Shown one piece after another: positions 1 through 15,800 of a DNA stretch of 55,139 bases (position 1 is its first letter; each line of letters opens with the position of its first letter). Source of the DNA: Phoronis australis (Eukaryota > Phoronida > Phoronidae); NCBI GenBank assembly GCA_002633005.1, contig NMRA01000365.1, positions 67,235-122,373 of the forward strand. Direction: 5' to 3'. The notes beneath the pieces were generated by a model. The model searched no databases. It had not been told where the DNA came from and saw only the letters and a list, made by a program, of their open reading frames with translations. A program made the position numbers and the translations under genes.

Positions 1-828
1 TGCGAATCTGAAGTTCATTTGCCATAACAGCAATGCTTTTGGACATTTTTCGAACTAAACGGCTAAAAACTCGAAGACAATAACAGAATACACTCTGCTA
101 CCGTATTGGGCAAATGACCAAACGACAAGCTTTTGCCCCACTTCCCGTGACGTCACAGTTAAGTCTCACATAATCTCGCGTTATTGTTATAAACTCGCAA
201 AAGGCCTATTGAAAAAGCATTTAATGGTCATCGTCCCACGTTCCCAAGTTAAGGACAGTAAGGTTATCGACTGTTCAATGATGAAGGACACCAGTCATTT
301 CCATGGGGGTGGGTACAGGTTACTGAAATGTATTTTTGTGCTGCTAGAAAATCTGGGTAACTATCCATTTAAAGAAATGTACCCTTTTGTAGAATTTTGG
401 TTCAGAAATGTTACCCATTTTGTAAGAGTTAAGTAACCATTTAATAGGATTGCTGTACTGCTGAATGTCGTGGAGTATGAAGTAGAAGAGATGTATTGTG
501 TTGTCAAAATGAGTCTTTTGGAACCAAAATTTCAAATCAATAGATATTTAAAACACCCTTGTGTACATTGTTGGAGTAGAAAAATGGTACCCTAGTTTGT
601 ATCTTTAAAAGCAAACCCTCTACTCCTCAAATCTTAGGACATTTTATGGTGATATATGCCTTCATGCAAACACTGGCATTGTGGAGCTTTTATAAAGGTT
701 TTTTGATATATGATTTTGTTTGTTAATATTATGCAATTTGTGCGTGTTCATTTGCATATTTGTCTAAGTATATCATACTTCCTTCTTGTGTTGCAATTTG
801 AATTAGTTCTTGTGTTTCTGAATTTTAG
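1..828. other. Probable DNMT3 intron, nothing recognised
   Basis: AT-rich sequence before the first identifiable DNMT3 exon. I looked for the N-terminal half of the ADD zinc fingers (repeated CxxC) and did not find it. No repeat or RNA gene is evident. Confidence 0.5.
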
Positions 829-3800
829 AGTATACTGTGTAGGGTGCATTGATGCTTTGGTTGGAGAACAGTTTGTTTCAAAGTTTCGCAAGATGGATCC
901 CTGGATGTGCTTCATGTGTACAGACTATGATCGGGCTAACCATAGACTTCTGAGGTGCAAAGAAGATTGGCAGACTAACTTGATACAATTCTACCAACCG
1001 GAGCATGTTATTCAGGTATCAGTTAGTCGGTCAATTTTGGAGGATAAAAATGAATACTGAGAACCTAAGTCAGCGAATGAAGAAGAAATTTGCTGATCGC
1101 AAACAGATTCTTAATAACCGTTGAATGCATGTTTTAACATCAATTGCCATTTTCAGAGATATGTTCATATTGCGTCTTCATCTTTAAAGATGTATTTGCA
1201 TGCTCCTAACTATGCTAGTGTACAGCAGGAACTAAACAACAATGCTATTTGAACATCATCTATGCTGAACAAAGTACAATCTATGGTATTCATTGACAAA
1301 TTGTAAATGTGAAAAAAATTCTGCAAATAGATGCATGACCTTTGCACTCATGGCATACCTTGGGGGGTGACAATTAACTGGCATCATGCAGTGTTATTCC
1401 TCAACACCACCTCATGATACTTACTGGACACGGTTCAGTGATTTGTGGCAGATCATTTTCAACACAAAACTCGTTTTTAAAAACATTTGGCAATTTTCAA
1501 CCTACTTCATATTCACATTGTCACTATATATTGTGTTTTTATCTAATTTGACCAAGCAGTCACAGAGATAAGGGATTAGCGTGCAAGTTCCACTTTTCAA
1601 TGTTTAAAAACATTTCTTTGCCGCACTGAAGATGTGAATTCAGTTCTCTAAAAGTGAGAAAGGAAAAAAAAAATGATTGGACTTCACTTTAAATCACAGT
1701 CCTGAGTATTGAACTACACAAGTTCAGCAATAAGTTCTATGTGATTAGTACCGTCACTGTTTCGTCACAAAATAAAAATAAACACAACAGTCACTGACAG
1801 GCTGATTATGTGTGTCATTCATCATTTTGTTTTTTGAAAATGGTATTTACAGGCACTTTAACTTTCAAAGGACTTATTTGATCAACATTCCTCTCTCCTT
1901 TGATAGTGTTCTGAAAATTAAATTATATTTAATTAAAGGGGTATGAAATGATGCAAATAAAATACGCTTACGATCAGTAAATTTTCTTATATGAAAGCCA
2001 CAAATGTGTGAAATGGGAAAATGTAGATGACACACAAGAAGACAATGGATTATGTAATGTAACACTAAAGAACAAGTATTGATAAGTTATTTTTTGATTT
2101 TAACATATTGTGTAGTTTTTTCATGTTCTCTAGTTCACAACATTGACCCATAATACCTTCATATTGACCATTGCTATGATAACGTCACTTCAGTCCCTTT
2201 TAAAGTTTTATTGTGAAGTAATGGCTATGCTCTTTGGATTCGATTCCAGAATCTTCTTGTTTGCAAACCCTTGCTTTACCATGGCATCACCATCATGGCA
2301 CTGAACTTTAAAGTTTTTTTATGTCATCTGGATTCTGACAACACTTATTTTTAGATAGCCATCAAATATAAACCACACAGGGAATTTACACCTCCACCAA
2401 GTTACTACAGTTGCCTCTTGTTAAATTGCACAAAAGAAGTGTTTTTAAAGGCAAACATTCATTGGCCTTCAATACACGTTATTTTCATGAACCTGAACAA
2501 GTACACATGGAGCGTACTGACATGTAGCTAGCAACTGTATTGATGTAAACCAATGACGTTTGTGTATTGTTTTGCATTAAAAATTTTGTATCACTATAAA
2601 AATAATGTAATTGATTTTTCCTTTGTTTATTCCAAGCATCTGGAATTTTTTTAAAACAACTGTAACAGGGCTTGATAAAAACTGCATGTAGTTTTCCAAA
2701 ATTATTTATTCGCAGAGTTCAACCCTGTAACAATAAAACAATGTTTACAATACAACAGAACCAGGTTGAAACACAGTATTATGATGAACACAATCATGCA
2801 ACGTTATTTGTCCAGAGAAACACTTCATTAGCAATTCATCAATTTGCACATTGCACATGGATAAACAAAAATTGGGAAACCCCTACTAAATCGATGTGAG
2901 TCAGATTCTCTCTGGCTGACTAGATTAGATTCTCACTTAACTAAAATGGCAGCACAAGCTCAGATCCACAACCTTGATACACTGCAGAAACTATAATACA
3001 GTCAAAAGCAGGTCAGGCTCAATACCACTGTTAGGTAGAATATAGAACCAGTTTAAACCAGTCACCAACACATTTTCTATTTGGCATTAGCACCCAACAC
3101 AACACCCTAAACTTACCAGCGATGACCAATAGCCTAATGGTGAACCACCCACACTCCCAATCTCTACAACCCTGGTTCGAATCCCGTATTTTTTATTTTA
3201 ATTTCCAAAGTATATGAAATACATCGCTATTAAAAAACGTTTGGTAAAAAACTACTTGTTGAATTACAGAATAAATGATCAACATGAAATCAGAAAACCA
3301 AATATAGCTGCCACCATCCATGAGTTACATGGCAGATGTATTTATTAATAATTGACTTTCACTCTTGGTCAATGCGTTAATTTTCAGACCCCAGTAATTA
3401 TCTTATTTTTGGGGTCTGTAAACGTACTGACCTTGGCGAAAGTCACTAATTGTACTATAGATGACTGACCTGCGAACATGAATGGACCTGCGACATACAC
3501 AATGAATGACAACTGAACAGAAGTGACGTCAATGAGGAAAATATAAGGTTGTATGTGTACAATTTGAGAATAGAAATAAAAAATGAATACAATTGATGAA
3601 AAGGATTATTAAAGTAAAAAAGCAATACAAAAACAAAACAAGGGGTTAGAATAAAGGATAACGAGTGAGTGATATAAAAATAAGAATGGAGGAAGTAGAG
3701 AATAAACGTGTTTGTGTTTAATGACAGATTTTATATTTTATTTATTAAAATAATGTGATGTATATGAGACCTTTGATGTGAGTTCCAAATCTGACGATCA

Positions 3801-6800
3801 TTTTGGCCTCGAAATTTCCTGCAAAGATTGGTGTCAATTACTCTCTTTCTGTTCATTCCTTTTTGTGTCGCCATTAAATTTAATTTTTGTTTTAATAAAT
3901 TGAGAAATCTTTTTACTTGTTGCCTAATACACATGATATATTTTAGTTGCCAACGGGAGAGTTCACCAAACGACCAATCAGAGTGTTGTCGCTGTTTGAT
4001 GGCATTAGCACAGGTTTGTGATTTTCGAAATTTTCACTGTCTAACTTTAATATATGTTCGTATAGTGGTGTCATCTCTGTCTGATGTCTGGCATCCATTG
4101 CTCTACCCCTTGAAGGATCTCCATGAAAGTTGGGTGGTGTGTTTTTATGGAGATGGCGATGGATGAGGATGACTATCAGGTGCATGCAACTACCATTGCA
4201 CCCCCCCTAATGGCAGTTTTAGTATTTAAGGTTTGCGACAGTGTATCCGAGTTAGTTTTTATATTTTACAAATGGGTTTCCGTTAAGGAGTTCTTGACGC
4301 CTTCCCATTTTGAATGGATTTGACATATTCTGTAATTTGTGTTTTCCTCTGTATTTTCCTATTTATCTTCAAGAGTTCCTTCAGAGATTTTCTTGAATAT
4401 TGGCAGTTAGGTTTCTATTACGTAGACAACAACCCATTTCTATTTTTAGACAGATTCAATGCTTTGTGCTGCACAGAGTGGCCTAGTGACAATTTTGTGT
4501 TTTTTTGCATCCATAGCTGTATGTCTTTTACCCCTTGCAGGATCTTAGTGAAATTTGGCAAGTGTATTCCTACAAATTTGGTAATGGATGATGACTTCTT
4601 TCGAGCGGATCCAACCAGTGGTGTACCTCCTAAGTGGCAATTTTATTTTCTTGCATTTGCCTCTGTGGTTTTGTAGTTTCTTGATGGATTTTTATGAAAT
4701 TAGGCTGATATGTTTATTTGGGAACTGACGAGGCCTTCCCATTTCAGGCAAGTTAGACAGTCTGCATCATCTAGTGGTCATCTTTATGGTACTAATAAAC
4801 ACTCCTAGAAGCAAACCATTTGTGGTGCTGCCTCGAGTGCATTTCAATGCTCATCGTTGCTCTTGTTCGTTAATTTTGTGTCATTTATGACTTCATTTAA
4901 ACCTGAAATATTGGTACCAATCAGTGTTATGACTCAATTTACTAAGTGAAGCACCACATCATTTAGGTGTTCTTTATTCACCAGTGCATGGTTTGTATTG
5001 ATTATAGACTGATTGAACTTTCACCAAATTTGGTTTAAATGACATGAAATTTTGCAGTTATTTCAAATTGTTGGTCAAGTTATTTCTATTTATTACTGAT
5101 TGATTGTTTTCTGTGTAGTTTCATTTTACTAAAAATCGCTAATTTTAAATATTGATGAACATTAGTTATGAATACCTCTTACAACTATGCATTTTACAGA
5201 TTAAAAGTTTCAAATTTTAAACGTGTTAATAATTTCCTTGTTTTCTACAACTAAGGTCGACATGTATTGGAGAAGCTGTCCATTGATGTTGAGGTGTATT
5301 ATTCATGTGAAATTGACGATGATGCTCTCCAAGTGAGCAAGGTGCGCTATCCTGAGAACCAATGCCTTGGTGACATAACACTGATTGACAGGTCAAAGGT
5401 GAGGATAATGTATCACCAATAACAGTAGACTCATTCTTTTTTTTAATAATGGTATTTACCGTTTGTACATTTAGTAAAAAATTGTATATTTTGCATCAGC
5501 GCATGGCCATAAATTTGCTGAATCCTATTTTAATAGTATGTTTTAAATTAGTTGGAATTGAAACTGTACATGATTTTATTAGTTTTCACAAATTTTTAAT
5601 TTTTTAATTTTCACAAACACGTTAAGGTCTTTGGCATTTGATTAACAATTTTTGGAAACACTGATTACATTTTTTGTTATCTTTAGGGATTGTAAGGACC
5701 TGTGATTTGATTTGAGTCAAGTTTAAATTTCTCTTATAGGCTCAAGTGGATCATTCTTTTACTGCTGCATGTCTTGCAAAAATTGTTTTTGAAAATATTT
5801 TTTTCACTACCTAGCATTTTTGTTTAATAATTAGCTAGTTTTAAATTGAAAAAATGTAAAAATTACCTGCAATCTTCCTATCCATTTTAGGAATATATTA
5901 AACTTTGTCCCAGCTGGTTTTATTCAAATGTTTTGTATATTATACATTTGTTGTACCAGCATCATCTATACTGTACGTTTGTTAAAAATGTCGCTCTTTG
6001 GGCTGTGAAGAAATTGGTTTTGTGGTCCCTCTTTGCTTGAACTTAAATTGAATTCAGATCTAATCAATTCTCGACTAGTTCTTTAATAAAGGTTATAGAG
6101 TCATTTGCGAGTCATGGGGCATGCAAGTAAACTTGAAGAAAACCAAGGGGATTTTTTTCAGACATGGCGGTCCCCCTAGACGATATGAGAAATGGTTTTA
6201 CGGTGGAACGTTGGTCGATGTGGTGTCTCATTACAAACACCTTGGACTGTTTATTACCCCAAAGTTTCGTGGACCAAAGCCATTAAAACCTTATCTAATG
6301 AAGCAAATAAAGCTGCCTCTGCAATTTGTAAATTAAAGCGAAGATGTTGTGATCTACCTCCATCAATAGCCTTTCACTTGTTCGATAAAATAATGATGTG
6401 TTATGGCGCTTAGATATGGGGCTTTATACGATATGAACAATTGGAAAATGTACATATAAAGTTTTGTAAACGCATTTTAGGAGTAGGCAGTTATTATTCA
6501 AACTCTGCAATTATGGGAGAATGTGGTCGATTCTCATGGTGTACTAAATATTTTGTATCCTGCATATTAAATATTGGTTCAAAATACTGGTGATGCCTAA
6601 TAATCATGGGGTAAAGGCAGCATATGATATGCTTTTTCAGTCAGACCTGATTGGAAGATTTTATAATTCTGCAAATGTTGTAAGGAAACTTCTGTCTGTA
6701 TATGGTTTTTCAGGTGTATGGATTAATCAGGGTGTGGTGAACCAAGCATATTTCTTGTCAGTTTTATTCAGTGACTTATTTGCAAATCTGGCAATCTGAT

Positions 6801-9800
6801 ATCGAGTGTAACGCAAAACTGCCTTACAATGTGTGGTTTAAAGGTTTAAAACAATGTATTTATGTTCAAAATATGTCCCGAAAATAATAGGTGCGTCGCA
6901 AGCTCCGTTTCCAGAGATACTGATAAGGTACAGAAATATGAGTGTACTAATAACATAAAGATAAAATAATAATCTCTGGAAAGATGGGCAATAAAAAAGC
7001 GCCAGCACTCAGGTAAGAGGAACCACCGAAAGGAGATGGTGGCAGAGGGTGGGAAAAATGAAAGAGAGATTTTAGACTCGAACCTAAGTGCTGCTAAAGC
7101 GAAGTACTGATGGCAGGAAATATAACTTTACTGAGAACAAAGGAGCCCTATGACACGTGACAATCATCAGCCTACGGGAGCCAGGAGCTGACCAAACTCG
7201 TGGCAGTAACACAAACGAACCAATAGTGAGGCTGGAAGTGGAATGTTCTAGTGCCTCGAGGGCAGAAAGACCGCATGCGAATCTACACAAGGGATTAATG
7301 GACCAGTCCGAAAGATGGGGGTATAAGTGGGACGAGTCCATATTCTCACATAAATATATCTAACGAGTGAAATATCATTGTTTAGTGAATTATTTTGAAA
7401 TAGTTGGTATCCCGCGTGTTTCATCCAGTCTCTGACTCGATTGCAATGCTCAAATCATTCGTTACTAGTGGAAAGAGGTCGCCACACAAATATTGCATAT
7501 GAAAACAGGTTGTGTGAGGTATGTAATTCGGGATGTGTAGAACACAAATACCTGACACTGTGTTATTTTGCAGTGCGTACCAAGACCTTCAGGTCAAGTA
7601 CTTAAGTGATCGTTTTTGTCATTCTCCCACGACATCTAAATTTAATTCTCTCATGAGAACTCGGGATATCCTACTTCTAAAATTCGTCCATCATGCTCTC
7701 AAGCGTCACAATTTATTATCCAGTTTGTGTCTTGTACATGTTATACATTGGGTCTATGGCCATATTATATTTCAGTAAAGATCATTAAATACGAAAAGCA
7801 ACATCTTAAGTATTTAAGTGTGTGACAAATTCTCACAAAGTTGACAGGCTGCAAACAGTGTTATTAATGAATTTTTATGGAATCGTGTTTACGATGCATG
7901 TCAATACACCTTTCTCTAAGTTCAATTATATCTATTCATCCTCATTAATATTTCGGGAATACCAGCCATTTTCGTCCAAGTCATGGAGATTGACATTGCG
8001 TTACTATGGGCAGGCATTTTGAGATGTTTGAATCAATATTTGATAGTGGTGATATAGTATTTGGTGAATAACAGCAACCTTTACAAATTGTCTTGTGATT
8101 TGCAGCTCAAGGAAATTGGTCCAATTGACTTGGTACTGGGGGCTTCACCTTGCAATGACTTGTCTCTGGCTAACCCATTGAGGAAGGGTATTTTTGGTAT
8201 GTTACTAAGAATTGGCTTAAGCCAGTTTAATGTTTGAAAGCTCTTGCATCAATGAGCATTTGCTGCCAACTTACTCAACTGTTATACACAATTGAGCATA
8301 GATTGTATTGAGATTTTAATTTAAAACCTATTATATCATATTTTCTTACCTGAAGACGAGTTTCTGTCAGATTGTTCATAAAAATTATTCATAAACCCAA
8401 TGTGAAGACGATTTTTTACTTTCAGGTAAAATGTTCTAGGAAAAGTAAGCGTGTTTTGTAATTTTGTAAGGAAACGTTCTTCAATTTCCTTCTGCCATGT
8501 TTTAAGATATGACCATTGCATGCCTACAACATATAGACTAGTACATGGCAACGAATGAAAAAGTCTGTACATTTTCTTGAAGATGACAGGCAGACTTGAA
8601 AACTTCCTTCACAAAGAACCTGTTCCATAAAAGGGCTCTCGTGAGTTAAGCTCAGTCGTTATGTGCAATGGGGCCAACCATAAGGCTTGTCTGATCCAGC
8701 GCAAATTACACAAGACCGCATGCACTATTTTTCTTAAAGTATGTGTCTATGGTAGGGTTTAAAAAAGAAATATGGGTTATTAATCTACTTTATGGCAATT
8801 ACTCAAACATACATGGTTTATGCCATATAAAATCAGCATTATGTTCAAAACAGTTTGCAGTGTTTAACTTGTTAAAAAAATATTAAATTATTCACACCAT
8901 ACTCATAACTAACCGTTAACATTTAACTAAACATTAAACTTTTCTTGAAGTATTTTTTCAACTTGGACAATGTAGGCAACATTTTTAATCCCTCAGGAAT
9001 TTTTAATTTTGTTTTATTTAGTATGTTTAAAAATGTGTAAATACTGGTCAAATTATACTTCCATGTTATGGTTTAGGTGGGAGTGGATTACTGTTCTTTG
9101 AGTTCTACAGAGTTCTGACTGAGGTTCAACTTTTAAACCAAGATCACCATGTGTTTTGGTTGTTTGAGAATGTAAAAACCATGATGTCAGAGGCTAAAAC
9201 CACCATTTCCAGGTTTCTCAAGGTAAGGGGCAATGTGTTACATACTATTATGTAATACAGTGTCAATGAAAATTCATGTCTGGCATGCGTTATATAGATG
9301 GAGTACAAATTTTTAACAAAATGCATTACTTAAATGTAATTATCTTTTCTGTGTTCTTTCCCCAGTGTTGACATTACTCAAACGGTTTTATTTTGTGTTT
9401 ATGTTGCTAGTTTACACTCTCTTATTAGTGTTTATTCTTTTTATATCGTCACATTCTGTTATTCAGTGCGAACCTGCTAACTGGGATGCCAAGATGTTCT
9501 CTGCGCAGAAGCGAGCTCGCTATTTCTGGGGAAACGTCCCTGGAATGTACTGGTATGTTCACAAACAAATGATATACCTATGAGGTCAACAGGCTGGTGT
9601 TGGCCCGTTGCTGAATAACTTAATTCACTTGCAATTTTTACCAGCCAAAACGTGAATGAGGAAAGATCTATATGCTCATAATTTTTGATCCGACTATTTT
9701 CCCTTTCTGTTCATCATAACATTGTATAATCTATGAAGTTACTAGTTAGTCCACTTTGCTAATGCTAGCTGCACATAATCTGACAAGCCGGGCTTGTCTA

Positions 9801-12800
9801 TGGCTGCATAATGCCGCTTTGCTGCCCATAGTACTGTGTTCTGGGTACCACTCTAACACTGGAGCCAACTTCTTGTTCATCGACTGATGTGTCACATGTC
9901 CAGTTATACCATTGTGTAGGGATATGGCACTATCACGATAGGAATTATTATTAGAAATACAGTCTCATCACATTGTCTTACATTTCAGAGGTCTTTGGTA
10001 TGATTACCATTCAGGTGACCAAGAGGGTAGTCAACATGGTTGAAACAAAATCATGTGTATGGATTAATTGGTGCACATCCTATGAGACGTGAGCAGTCGA
10101 ACACAATTCCTCCGCACATGGTGCGGCTTTGGCTACATGGCAAAAATTAGCAATGGAAGTTTGTAGCGGGAGACCTAGCCAATGCAACAATGCCCAACTC
10201 ACATTTTGGCACTTAATTGCTGAGCGCTGATTAGGCACCACTGGTGCTGCTTTATGTGTGGTTAAAGCATAAAATGAATTCAATTTCACAAGGTATACTT
10301 TGTTTCAGCCCTCCTGAACTGTCTCAGATGCAGCAGTCTATGACCTTGGAGAATGTTTTGACGAAAGACTGCAATCGAACTGCAAATGTAGGTCTATACT
10401 TATCTACAGTACATTTTTTTTTCTATTCAGACGTGGATGCTGAAATTGTGAGTTTTGATGCCAGGATTTACTAAGTGATTCTCGATATTATAGAAAAATA
10501 CATGTTATGCTAATGTGAAGCCATTCTAAACTCAAGGTGTTCTAATTTATGAATGGAAAGGATAAAACTTATTATTTCTCCTTAGGTCAACAAGCTAAGA
10601 ACAGTGACAACGAGGCCAAACTCACTGAAACAAGGCAAGAACGATGAGCTCTTTCCTGTCAAAATGAATGGTCAAGACAATGCTTTATGGATTCAAGAAC
10701 TGGAACGGTGGGTAACTAAGTTTGGACAGTGTTAAGTTTTAGTTCAGTGTTTTGTGCACCGTGCTCCTTGAACAGACTTCTGAGATGTCGCTCTCTGATG
10801 GTGTGCCCGCATAGAGCCTGTATGTATGCGTCGACGTCTTGATTGCGTGATTAGGGATGGTATGAGTTCAATTGGTGCATGTTTGGTCTGTCTGCACTTG
10901 CATTACAGCTATTATTTTGATGAAATTTAGCACATGTATGGTTCCTTTTGATATCTTGAAGTAGGGTTTCTACACAATTTCTTGCCCATTCCAATGACAT
11001 CTTGTCTGTAAAGCTGTAACTGTTTTGGGTCATGAAAAGAATCCTACATTGACACTCCCACCAGTAGAAGTTGGGCAACTTGTCTGGTTTGTGTACCTCG
11101 GAATCTGCCGCAGTGGTGAAAGACACCACCTAAAACTTTTTTACAGTGTCGCCATATTATGATTCTCGTCAATTCTACTGTATGTGCAACACAGTTGGGT
11201 CAATACCAAACCAGCAGGTAGCAATTGAATTTTGAGGTAGGACAAATGTCATCGCTCAATTCTCGGCATGTTGGTAAATATTATGGATACCATTTGCGTT
11301 ACAACTTTTTCTCGTTCAGCGTTACTCTTTACAACAACTTAGTAGTCCTGTTCTCAAAACCATATGACTGATTAACTTCACCAGGCTTGATAAGACTATA
11401 TGCACTTTGGCGGCTGCACTCCATGGAACTTTGTTTTGTTTTGGTAACTTGTTAGAAGTGTGGTAGATAATTATAGAGAAAGTTATAATGGGAAGAATTT
11501 ATTGAACTTTGGGTGGCTCATTTGTTTTTAATTTCATTTCTGATATTTCTAACAAGAGCAAGTCCTGAAGGGTTGTGTTGTATGAACTGTACAAGTTTCT
11601 GTCAGTTACTTTAAGCATTGCTTGATAATTTTTTAAAATTATTTGTGGATGGCTGTAATGTATTGTGACAAATGTCATGTGTGCAGTGAAGTCTAGTGGT
11701 CAAACATGGTGCAAATTGTCTGTCATGGTTTGATGTGCTAATCTTCCTTTCAAAAACAACAATTACTATATGCGCATGCTAGGAAATAAATTCTCTCTCA
11801 TTCAACTGAGTGGCAACTTGTATGTAAACATAAACCAAACAAGGACCAGTAGCGAGTTAAGGTCAACTATGAACCATAAAGGTAGCAAAAAGCTTAATTC
11901 TCAGCCTATTATATTAGTGAAGCTTTATCAAACATGCCGACCTCACCGGCTCCACGTGATCAAAGTGAGATATCTGAACACATATTGAAAGAAATGCAAG
12001 ATCTAAAGACTGCACAAGATGGAGTTAGAATCCAAAATGGATAAAATATGCAATGAGATTACAAATTCCATTGATATGAAGCAAAAATCCTTCAAGGCGG
12101 ATATTGATATGGATTTTGCACGTCTCTAGAACAGTGTCAGCGTGTTGGAGAAGCATTACACGCATGGTTCAGATTCAGTCATTCAGAATGACCCTTTGAA
12201 AAATAATGACTTGACATGTGTAGTATTGCGTCAGGCATAGGTAACTGAACCCGACCTTCACCTGAAGTCATGGAAGAACTGTTATGTAGCCTGGAGCTGT
12301 CTTCAGAGGTGACCTATCTGGACTGTATCCCTGGACTGAATGCTTGACGGGGATACTAGACCTCCCTTGGTCAAATTAGCTGTTGAGTCACTAGCTCAAA
12401 AAATTCTAGTTCAGCGGAACAAGCCAAAATTAAAGAGCACGCCTTTATTTCGACAATTTTTTCTTCATGGAAGCAAATCTCACACCGAAAGGGTAATTGA
12501 AAATAAACTTCCAAACAATCATTGAAACTTTGTTAAACAACAAGGAATTCAAGATTTGCTGAAATGGTCGAATTGTGAGAGCTAGTGGACACAGGTGAGG
12601 AAGCTGACTCGGAAAAGAATTTGTGATGCGGAATAAGACAGCGTTTTCAGGATTTTCATGGCCAGTGTCGGTGGTTAGACTAGCAACAATTCATTACTCC
12701 CTGTACAATTGCTGTCTTCATTCAATGCCTACATTATAGGGGTGGTAGAATCTAATTTACATGCAAATAAATCTATTTACTTTGCCCGGCTATTTTTGGT

Positions 12801-15800
12801 ACGGGCACAATAGGCAGCTTATAAACAAGCGGACCCCAAGAGGTTCAGGTGGGTGTTAAGAATGATTTTTTAAAAACATTTAAAATTGATATAAGTTGTG
12901 TGGTGGTATATTAGCTTTAAGACTAACTCAGATACGCTCACATTATTGTATAATTGTATTTTGTAGCTATTTACCACCTGAGAATTCATCAAGGGGTTGT
13001 GATGCGGATGGTTTTTATAGCCATCTATTATGCCAGTTATATTTAAACGCAGGTATAGCAGATGACGTTATTATTTGTGGAGATTTAAACTCGAGAGTGG
13101 GTAACTCGAATGATTACATTCCAGATGTTGATTGTTAAGTAAAAAAACGAGTTGTCATTGATAAAGCTGTAAATAGTCATGGTATAAGAATGATTGACTT
13201 TTTGTTCGGCTCTAAAACTTGCATGGTGAATGGTATGAAAAAGATAAGTAAGATAATTTCACATCTATAAGTCATAGAGGAAGAGCGGTTGTAGATTACT
13301 TTATTGTCCCCCATGAGTCGCTTCAGTCTTGTCTTAAATTTGAGGTCCATGCTTGTACAGAGGTAGATGATAAATAACTGTTTACATGGGTTATTGTCGG
13401 AACAGTCAGAACTGCCTGACCACAGTGTGTTATTGTTAGAAATTATGCTACATGTTCCGGTGAATATCAGTGAAGAAAGTGTAGCGGATCACGGTACGGG
13501 TAACTCTTTTGATATGTGATTTAGATAGCAGTTCAAATTAAATTCTATGCCAAGTGAATTCATTGATAATAAGATTGTTGGAAGGGCCATTGGAGAGTTG
13601 CTTTTAATATTAGAAAGTAAGTGTCAAAAACAATATGAAGTCGATGAGATTTATAACTCCCACTGTAAAATCATAAAAAACAGAAATGGAATTGCATTGA
13701 TGATGTTCTCAAAGTTGTAATAAAAATCTGAAGAAAAAGATTTAAAGCAAATGACGAAGGGAGCGACTCTACACAAGAACTCTAGATATTATTTTGACAA
13801 AAGGTCCAGGTTTTTAAAAAGACAGTATTTGAAAAATAAATTAACGCTGATTGAAGAGTCATGTGAAAATGATTCCAACGTTGTTTGGACGGAACTCAAG
13901 AACTTGGGCCTCAACTCAAGAAGAGACATGAAAATACTATTCCCTCGGAAAGATGGGAGGCCGATTTTAGAGATTTGTTTGTGAAAATTCCAATGCAAAA
14001 CAATGTTCTGAACTCTCAGGTATGTTAAACAAATACTGAAAAAATTATTTGTTTTTTGAAGTCTATTCTGTTATTCGCAAATTAAAATCGGGTAAGGCCA
14101 CTGGTATCGACATTATCCTATACAAAGTGCTGAGATCCCCACAGATGGTTAATATTTTGGTCTCGCTCTTTCAGAAGGTCTTTGGCACTGGATTTATTCC
14201 ATCATTATGGTATAAAGGGATTGTCACCTCTATACCTAAAGGATCAGATAGGGATTTGAGTTTACTTTCCAACTATAGAGGCATAAGTCACTCTGCTTTC
14301 TACCGTGAGTAAAGTGTATTGTAATGCACTAAACAGCAGATTAACCAAGTTTTTGGATGTCGAACACTTTTCTTGTAGGAAATAGAATAGTCTGTAATGG
14401 ACCAACGTTTGCGATATTCGTCTATGGAATGGGTGTTTGATAATTCAGATAAAAACTTTTTATCTGAAAAATTAATTAATTTAGGAGTCAGGTTGAGAAA
14501 TTCTATCGTGTAGTAAAATCACTGTATGTGCAGACAGAAGCCTGTGTACAATTAGGTCAGTCAAGTTATAGCAACTGGTTTCCAGTACAAAGAAGGGTCA
14601 GGCTGGGAGATCCATTGTCGTCTACATTGTTTTCAATTTTTGTAATTAATGATTTGAACACTTGTAGCAAAGGTATCAATTTTGGTGGATATAATTTATC
14701 CTGTCTCTTGTTTGCAGATGACATTGTGATTTTTTCTGGTAATGAGATCTATTTACACTCAGGTGGAAAATGTTTGTTAATTTTTTCAAAACTGATGTTG
14801 TTTATTTTCGTTAGAGGGAACATGTAACAGTGAGCTTTGAATTCATTTTTGTGCAATCGCACTGAATTTAAGAGAATGTTACAAGTATCTAGGTGTGCAA
14901 TCGCACTGTGAATTTAAGAAAATGTTACAAGTATCTAGGTGTGTGATCGCACTGTGAATTTAAGAGAATGTTACAAGTATCTAGGTGTGCAATCGCACTG
15001 TGACTTTAAGAGAATGTTACAAGTATCTAGGTGTGCAATCGCACTGTGAATTTAAGAGAATGTTACAAGTATCTAGGTGTGTGATCGCACTGTGAGTTTA
15101 AGAGAATGTTACAAGTATCTAGGTTTGTGATCGCACTGTGAACTTAAGAGAATGTTACAAGTATCTAGGTGAAACACTGAAAGAGTTTATGGACTTCAGT
15201 TTGACAGCTGAGATACTGGCAGACTTTACATCCAGAACATTGGAGCACTGGTGAGCAAGTATTTAACATATTGGTAACATGGGTTTCAACAGTTACAGTT
15301 AATGTTTTGAAAAGTCTGTAGCTTCAATTCTAGAATTCTTTGATTGTGAAAAAAAAATATATTACACTTTTTTACATGGGGTTCTGCCTTATCTCAAATA
15401 TTCCAAACTTGAAAGATCTAGTAAAATTCATCCATGACGCTTTGCAGGTTAGAATTCTTTAATGTAAAGTCGTCCTAAGCTGTAGGATTTGAGTGTGTGC
15501 ATTATGTTATGGTTTAATTGTTATTAGGTGACTGAGTAAGCGCACTGAGGCTGGGGTGTGAGGTGAATATTTGAGATTATGTATTTACTGGCTCACTTAA
15601 GTCACTATGATAAATAAATAATACTGGTAAATACTATAGCTACACGTTGTTTTCACTTCCTGAGCGTGCCACTATCATGTTAGCTGCAAAATAATAATAA
15701 TGATTCTTCTCTTGTGAAGCAGACAAAATTCAGGCTTTTCAGATGTGGCTCGAGTTTTTATAAACGTTGCTCAGCTTTTCAAACATGGTTCAAGATTTCT

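Noticed and set aside
2340-2500. Possible DNMT3 exon ([11 protein letters not shown] resembles the linker before motif I)
   Set aside because: Exons 829-1015 and 3947-4013 already join in phase 0. This stretch has no good donor and continues into unrelated sequence.
3943-4185. Minus-strand open frame of 80 codons
   Set aside because: It lies antisense to the DNMT3 motif I exon (LFDGIS), which explains the open reading.
14849-15170. CRISPR-like array (regular direct repeats)
   Set aside because: Repeats are contiguous with no unique spacers and lie in a eukaryotic LINE; it is a minisatellite.
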